A stretch of DNA of 64,000 bases, from the NCBI GenBank assembly GCA_002382665.1, contig DFZA01000009.1, positions 501,436 to 565,435 on the forward strand, in the 5' to 3' direction. The stretch comes from Peptococcaceae bacterium UBA4068 (GTDB lineage Bacteria; Bacillota; Dehalobacteriia; UBA4068). Both the position numbers and the translations under genes were made by a program. Numbering within the stretch: position 1 is the first letter of the stretch; each line of letters begins with the position of its first letter. Of this stretch, positions 60,342 to 64,000 are shown one piece after another. The notes below the pieces were generated by a model. That model saw nothing but the letters and a program-made list of their open reading frames with translations, had not been told where the DNA came from and did no database searches.

Positions 60342-63300
60342 TTAAGCTGAAACCGGGAAACTTTCAGTAGCAGCTTTTTCTTTTTTGGTTTGATCTTTTT
60401 CCGCATAGGCAATGCTCATCATCAGCTTGATGCGGTTTAACTGGTTGACCTGGCTGGCTCCCGGGTCATAATCGATCGGAACGATATTGGCCTTAGGATA
60501 TAGCTGCTTGATACCGCGGATCACGCCTTTGCCGACGATATGATTGGGCAGGCAGGCAAACGGCTGCATACAAATAACGTTTTCCACACCGTCTTTGACC
60601 AGCGAAATCATCTCGGCGGTCAAAAACCAGCCTTCACCGCACATATTGCCGACCGAAACCACATCTTTTACTTCCTCGGCCAAATCATATATGCTGTGCA
60701 AACTACCGAAGCGGGTACCGTGAATTGATTTTGCCAGCGGCTTTCTCAACCACTCGATGAAGGCCAACGCCACCTTACCGAAAAGTGCCATCTTACCGGA
60801 ACCGGACAACAGCTTGTTCCTGGTTATGAAGTTAAAGCCGCAGTATTCATAAAACAACAGCATATCCGGCACGATAGCCTCGCCGCCCTCCGCCTCGATC
60901 AACTCGACGGCGTGATTGTTGGCCTCGGGATGGTATTTGACCAATATTTCACCCACCAAGCCGACGCGCGGTTTATCTTCTTCTATGATCGGCAGTTTTA
61001 GAAAATCGTCGACCATAGCGCGAATATCTTTTTTGTATTGAGAAAACGAAGCTTTGTTCTGGTGTTCTTTACCGATAGCAATCCATTTTTCCGCTAATTT
61101 ATCGGCGCTGCCCTTTTCCACTTCATAAGGCCGCGTGCGGTAAAGCAGCTTCATCAGCGCGTCGCCGAAAGCGGTGGCGATCATTGACCGACGCACCAGT
61201 CCCCAGCTCCACTTAAACCCCGGCTGTTTATCCAAACCTACGGTATTGATTGATAAGACCGGAATATGCTCCAATCCCAGCGCACCCAAAGCCTTACGGA
61301 CCAGGCTGATATAATTGGTTGCCCGGCAACCGCCGCCGGTCTGGGTAATAGCAATGGAGAGATTATTAAGGTCATATTTACCTGATAACAAAGCCTGTAC
61401 AAACTGGCCGACGACAATAATTGCCGGATAGCAGGCGTCATTATTGACATATTTAAGGCCGGTTTCTAAAACTGACTGGTCGGTTTTATCCAAAATATGT
61501 AAATTATAACCGCTGTTCTGGAAAGCCGATTCCATAAACTTGAAATGCAGCGGCGACATTTGCGGCGCCAGAATGACATGGTTGCGGCGCATCTCCTTCG
61601 TAAACAAGGTACGTTGGCTCGGGACAGGCGCTTTGAGCGGTTCGCGCACGCCTTTGCGCTCTTTATCCTTGATCGCGGCAATCAGCGAACGGATCCTGAT
61701 CCGCGCCGCGCCCAGGTTCTTGACCTCGTCAATTTTAAGTACCGTATAGAAACAATCGGCTTCGCGCATCAGATCCTGCACTTGGTCACTGGTCAGAGCG
61801 TCAAGACCGCAGCCGAAGCTGTTAAGCTGAACTATTTCCAACCGGGGGTTACAGCGTGCCACATCAGCCGCCTGATAAAGACGCGTGTGATACATCCACT
61901 GGTCGACAACATTGATCGGCCGCGGCAAATTGCCCAGATGGGCAACGCTGTCCTCCGAAAGAACCGCAAAACCGTAACTGTTGATCATTTCGGGAATACC
62001 ATGGTTGATTTCCGGATCGACATGATAAGGCCGTCCGGCCAGCACGATACCGCGCAGATTATCCCGCTGCAGCAATGCCAAAATTTCCTCGCCTTTGGCG
62101 CGGATATCCTTTTTAAAAGCAGCATCCTCCGCATAAGCGGCCTCAACCGCCTCGGTAATCTCCGCATCGTTGATACCCATGCCGTTCAATTCCTCACCCA
62201 GCCGCTCGATCAGCCGCTGCTTATCGTCATACGGCAGGAACGGCGACAGCAGCCGGATTCCCTGGTCTTTTAATTGCATAACATTAATGCGCAGAACTTC
62301 CGGATAGGTGGCAACCACCGGGCAATTGTAATGGTTGTTGCCGCCCAAACTTTCATCCCGCTCAAAAGGCAGACAGGGATAAAAGATCAATTTAATGCCT
62401 TGTCTGATCAGCGCGTCGATGTGCCCATGCGCCAATTTGGCCGGATAACAAACAGATTCCGAAGGCATGGTTTCGATGCCTTTTTCATACAAAGAATGCG
62501 AGGAACGCGGCGAAAGCACCACCCTGAAGCCCAACTTGGTAAAGAAGGTAAACCAGAATGGATAATTTTCGTATGTATTCAACACCCGCAGCATACCGAT
62601 CTCACCGCGTGGCGCATCGTCTTTGGCCAACGGCTTATAGCCGAACAGCCGCTTGTATTTGTATTCGTATATATTCGGCAGCAGCGTGTTTCCGTTTTGT
62701 TCGTCAGCACCTTTTTCGCAGCGATTGTTGGAAATATGGCGCGAACCGTCGGGAAATTCACTGATAGTCAGCAAGCAATTATTACTGCAACGGCCGCAGC
62801 GGCGTGTTGATTTTTCAATCGTAAAATCTGCCAGCTGATTGGCGGATACAATTTTTGAACAGCCGCTCTGCCAGTTCTCATGGGCAATCAGCGCCGCGCC
62901 GTAGGCCCCCATCAAACCGGCTTTATCAGGACGTACTACTTCCTGTCCGGAGATCAGCTCAAAAGCTCTCAATGCGGCCTCGCTCAAAAACGTACCGCCC
63001 TGAACGATAATTTTTTCACCCAGATCTTGCGGGCCACGAACTTTGATAACTTTAAACAAGGCGTTTTTGATTACCGAATAGCTGAGCCCGGCAGATATAT
63101 CGCCGACGCTGGCGCCTTCTTTTTGCGCCTGTTTGACGCGAGAATTCATAAATACCGTGCAACGCGAACCTAAGTCAACCGGGTTTGTTGCCAATAACGC
63201 CTGACGGGAAAATTCCTCGGCGTTCATATCCAGTGCATTGGCAAAAGTTTCTATAAAAGAACCGCAGCCGGATGAACATGCTTCGTTAAGTAAAATACCG

Positions 63301-64000
63301 TCGATAGCCTGGCTTTTTATGCGCAGGCATTTCATATCCTGGCCGCCGATATCAAGTATAAAGTCAACGCCCGGCAGCAGCCTTTGGGCAGCTTTATAAT
63401 GGGCAATCGTCTCTACCTCGCCGATATCTATTTTTAAGGCATGCATAATCAGGCTTTCACCGTAGCCGGTGACCGCCGCTTTGGCAATATAAGCGTCCTC
63501 CGGCAGCCGGGCATAGAGATCGCGCAAGATCGCTATAACTGATTCCAAGGGGTTGCCGCTGTTGCCGCAATAATATTCATAAATAAGCTCGTCTTTGTCA
63601 TTAAGCAAAACGCATTTGCTGGTAGTGGAACCGGCGTCCAGTCCAAGAAAACAAGCGCCTTTGGTCGCGGCCAAATCCGCTGTTGGTAATTTGTTGCGCT
63701 GATGCCGCGCTCTGAATTCAGCCAGTTGCTGTTCATCCTCAAACAACATCGGTAACCGTTCGATCTCATTGAGCCTGGCCTTGTCAACCGCCAACAAACG
63801 TTCGGCCAGTTGGGACATTAGAATAGGCTGCTCAGAAGCGGCGGAAATTGCCGCTCCCATCGCGATGAAGATCTGGCTGTTTTCCGGCACAATTATCTGT
63901 TCTTTGCTGAGATTGAGCGTTTCTACAAAGCGCTGGCGCAACAAAGGCAGAAAGTGCAGCGGACCTCCTAAAAACGCGACATTGCCGCGAATCGGTTTGC
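60342..64000 (-). CDS. Giant acyl-CoA dehydratase activase-type protein (HgdC-like plus DUF2229/HgdB-like), 5' partial
   Basis: At least 1219 residues are visible; the frame is open to the window edge, reading VAFLGGPLHFLPLLRQRFVE before the first usable internal start. Family members are about 1400 residues. The visible part has the end of a first ASKHA ATPase domain, then a second complete one (FLGLDAGSTTSKCVLL, DIGGQDMK, NEACSSGCGSF and SRCTVFMNSRV with [4Fe-4S] cysteines, VQGGTFLSEAALR). Next come a RRCGRCSNNCLLT cysteine motif, and a long DUF2229/HgdB-like region with SESVCYPAKLAHGH, FYPCLPFERDE, GRPYHVDPEINHG, NNDACYPAIIVVGQF and TGGGCRATNYI. The family is thought to couple ATP hydrolysis to low-potential electron transfer. 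It resembles a fused, larger version of the pair at 4.6-7.7 kb. Its 3' end is duplicated at 56654-56728. Confidence 0.92.
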   Translation of the reverse strand, partial: KPIRGNVAFLGGPLHFLPLLRQRFVETLNLSKEQIIVPENSQIFIAMGAAISAASEQPILMSQLAERLLAVDKARLNEIERLPMLFEDEQQLAEFRARHQRNKLPTADLAATKGACFLGLDAGSTTSKCVLLNDKDELIYEYYCGNSGNPLESVIAILRDLYARLPEDAYIAKAAVTGYGESLIMHALKIDIGEVETIAHYKAAQRLLPGVDFILDIGGQDMKCLRIKSQAIDGILLNEACSSGCGSFIETFANALDMNAEEFSRQALLATNPVDLGSRCTVFMNSRVKQAQKEGASVGDISAGLSYSVIKNALFKVIKVRGPQDLGEKIIVQGGTFLSEAALRAFELISGQEVVRPDKAGLMGAYGAALIAHENWQSGCSKIVSANQLADFTIEKSTRRCGRCSNNCLLTISEFPDGSRHISNNRCEKGADEQNGNTLLPNIYEYKYKRLFGYKPLAKDDAPRGEIGMLRVLNTYENYPFWFTFFTKLGFRVVLSPRSSHSLYEKGIETMPSESVCYPAKLAHGHIDALIRQGIKLIFYPCLPFERDESLGGNNHYNCPVVATYPEVLRINVMQLKDQGIRLLSPFLPYDDKQRLIERLGEELNGMGINDAEITEAVEAAYAEDAAFKKDIRAKGEEILALLQRDNLRGIVLAGRPYHVDPEINHGIPEMINSYGFAVLSEDSVAHLGNLPRPINVVDQWMYHTRLYQAADVARCNPRLEIVQLNSFGCGLDALTSDQVQDLMREADCFYTVLKIDEVKNLGAARIRIRSLIAAIKDKERKGVREPLKAPVPSQRTLFTKEMRRNHVILAPQMSPLHFKFMESAFQNSGYNLHILDKTDQSVLETGLKYVNNDACYPAIIVVGQFVQALLSGKYDLNNLSIAITQTGGGCRATNYISLVRKALGALGLEHIPVLSINTVGLDKQPGFKWSWGLVRRSMIATAFGDALMKLLYRTRPYEVEKGSADKLAEKWIAIGKEHQNKASFSQYKKDIRAMVDDFLKLPIIEEDKPRVGLVGEILVKYHPEANNHAVELIEAEGGEAIVPDMLLFYEYCGFNFITRNKLLSGSGKMALFGKVALAFIEWLRKPLAKSIHGTRFGSLHSIYDLAEEVKDVVSVGNMCGEGWFLTAEMISLVKDGVENVICMQPFACLPNHIVGKGVIRGIKQLYPKANIVPIDYDPGASQVNQLNRIKLMMSIAYAEKDQTKKEKAATESFPVSA

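Overview
The window looks like a chromosomal segment of an anaerobic, probably spore-forming Bacillota (Firmicutes). A Negativicutes/Sporomusaceae-like or clostridial host fits best. The reasons are three S-layer-homology (SLH) surface proteins plus one BspA-like protein, several 2-hydroxyacyl-CoA dehydratase/activase-type genes with [4Fe-4S] cysteines, DUF6323/DUF6179, DUF3788, DUF1048 and DUF2087 families, strong purine-rich ribosome binding sites and consensus sigma-A promoters. The taxon is an inference; no rRNA is present. The only RNA gene seen is tRNA-Ala(GGC).

Layout. 0-1 kb: a broken CAP-domain gene and a tiny protein with Cys at almost every third residue. 1-4.6 kb: a propeller-like protein, a DUF6323-DUF6179 pair and an NTF2-like protein. 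4.6-7.8 kb: a two-gene acyl-CoA dehydratase/activase operon; the second gene carries an in-frame structured DNA insert. 7.8-24 kb: two giant SLH proteins (about 1745 and 2927 residues) separated by a divergent HTH regulator. The larger one ends in a DUF3089 esterase domain placed after its SLH anchor. 24-26.6 kb: a small operon (unknown, DUF4213/DUF364, MBL hydrolase) and a frameshifted chagasin-like inhibitor. 26.9-30 kb: an NAD-salvage operon (NrtR-type NUDIX regulator, nicotinamidase-like, nicotinate phosphoribosyltransferase) with a good promoter and direct-repeat candidate operators. 30-33.6 kb: TetR/DUF2087/hydrolase operon, iron alcohol dehydrogenase and DUF3788. 33.7-38.8 kb: ndk, an Rh-type ammonium channel, a Rossmann-MCP soluble chemoreceptor and a FIST-GGDEF cyclase. 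38.8-43.8 kb: a repeat-rich, transposase-scarred area around a BspA-like protein and a glycosyltransferase. 43.9-46.2 kb: PadR-DUF1048-DrrA/B-like efflux operon. 46.3-50 kb: DUF3298 protein, a TetR-controlled operon with two palindromic operators, and an L,D-transpeptidase. 50-56.3 kb: the third SLH protein (beta-helix), a B12-radical SAM protein and an alanine-dehydrogenase-like protein. 56.5 kb: tRNA-Ala. 56.65-60.3 kb: an ABC-transporter module bracketed by a 75-bp duplicate of the 3' end of the neighbouring activase gene. 60.3-64 kb: a giant activase-type protein running off the window.

Functional themes are cell-surface display (SLH, BspA, L,D-transpeptidase), anaerobic CoA-ester and NAD metabolism, and many small regulator-plus-transporter modules whose operators can be read directly. 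The items most worth follow-up are the Cys-repeat microprotein, the SLH-anchored DUF3089 esterase, the Rossmann-domain chemoreceptor, the operator shared by the 47-kb and 56.8-kb loci, and the 3'-end duplication that brackets the 56.7-60.3 kb module.
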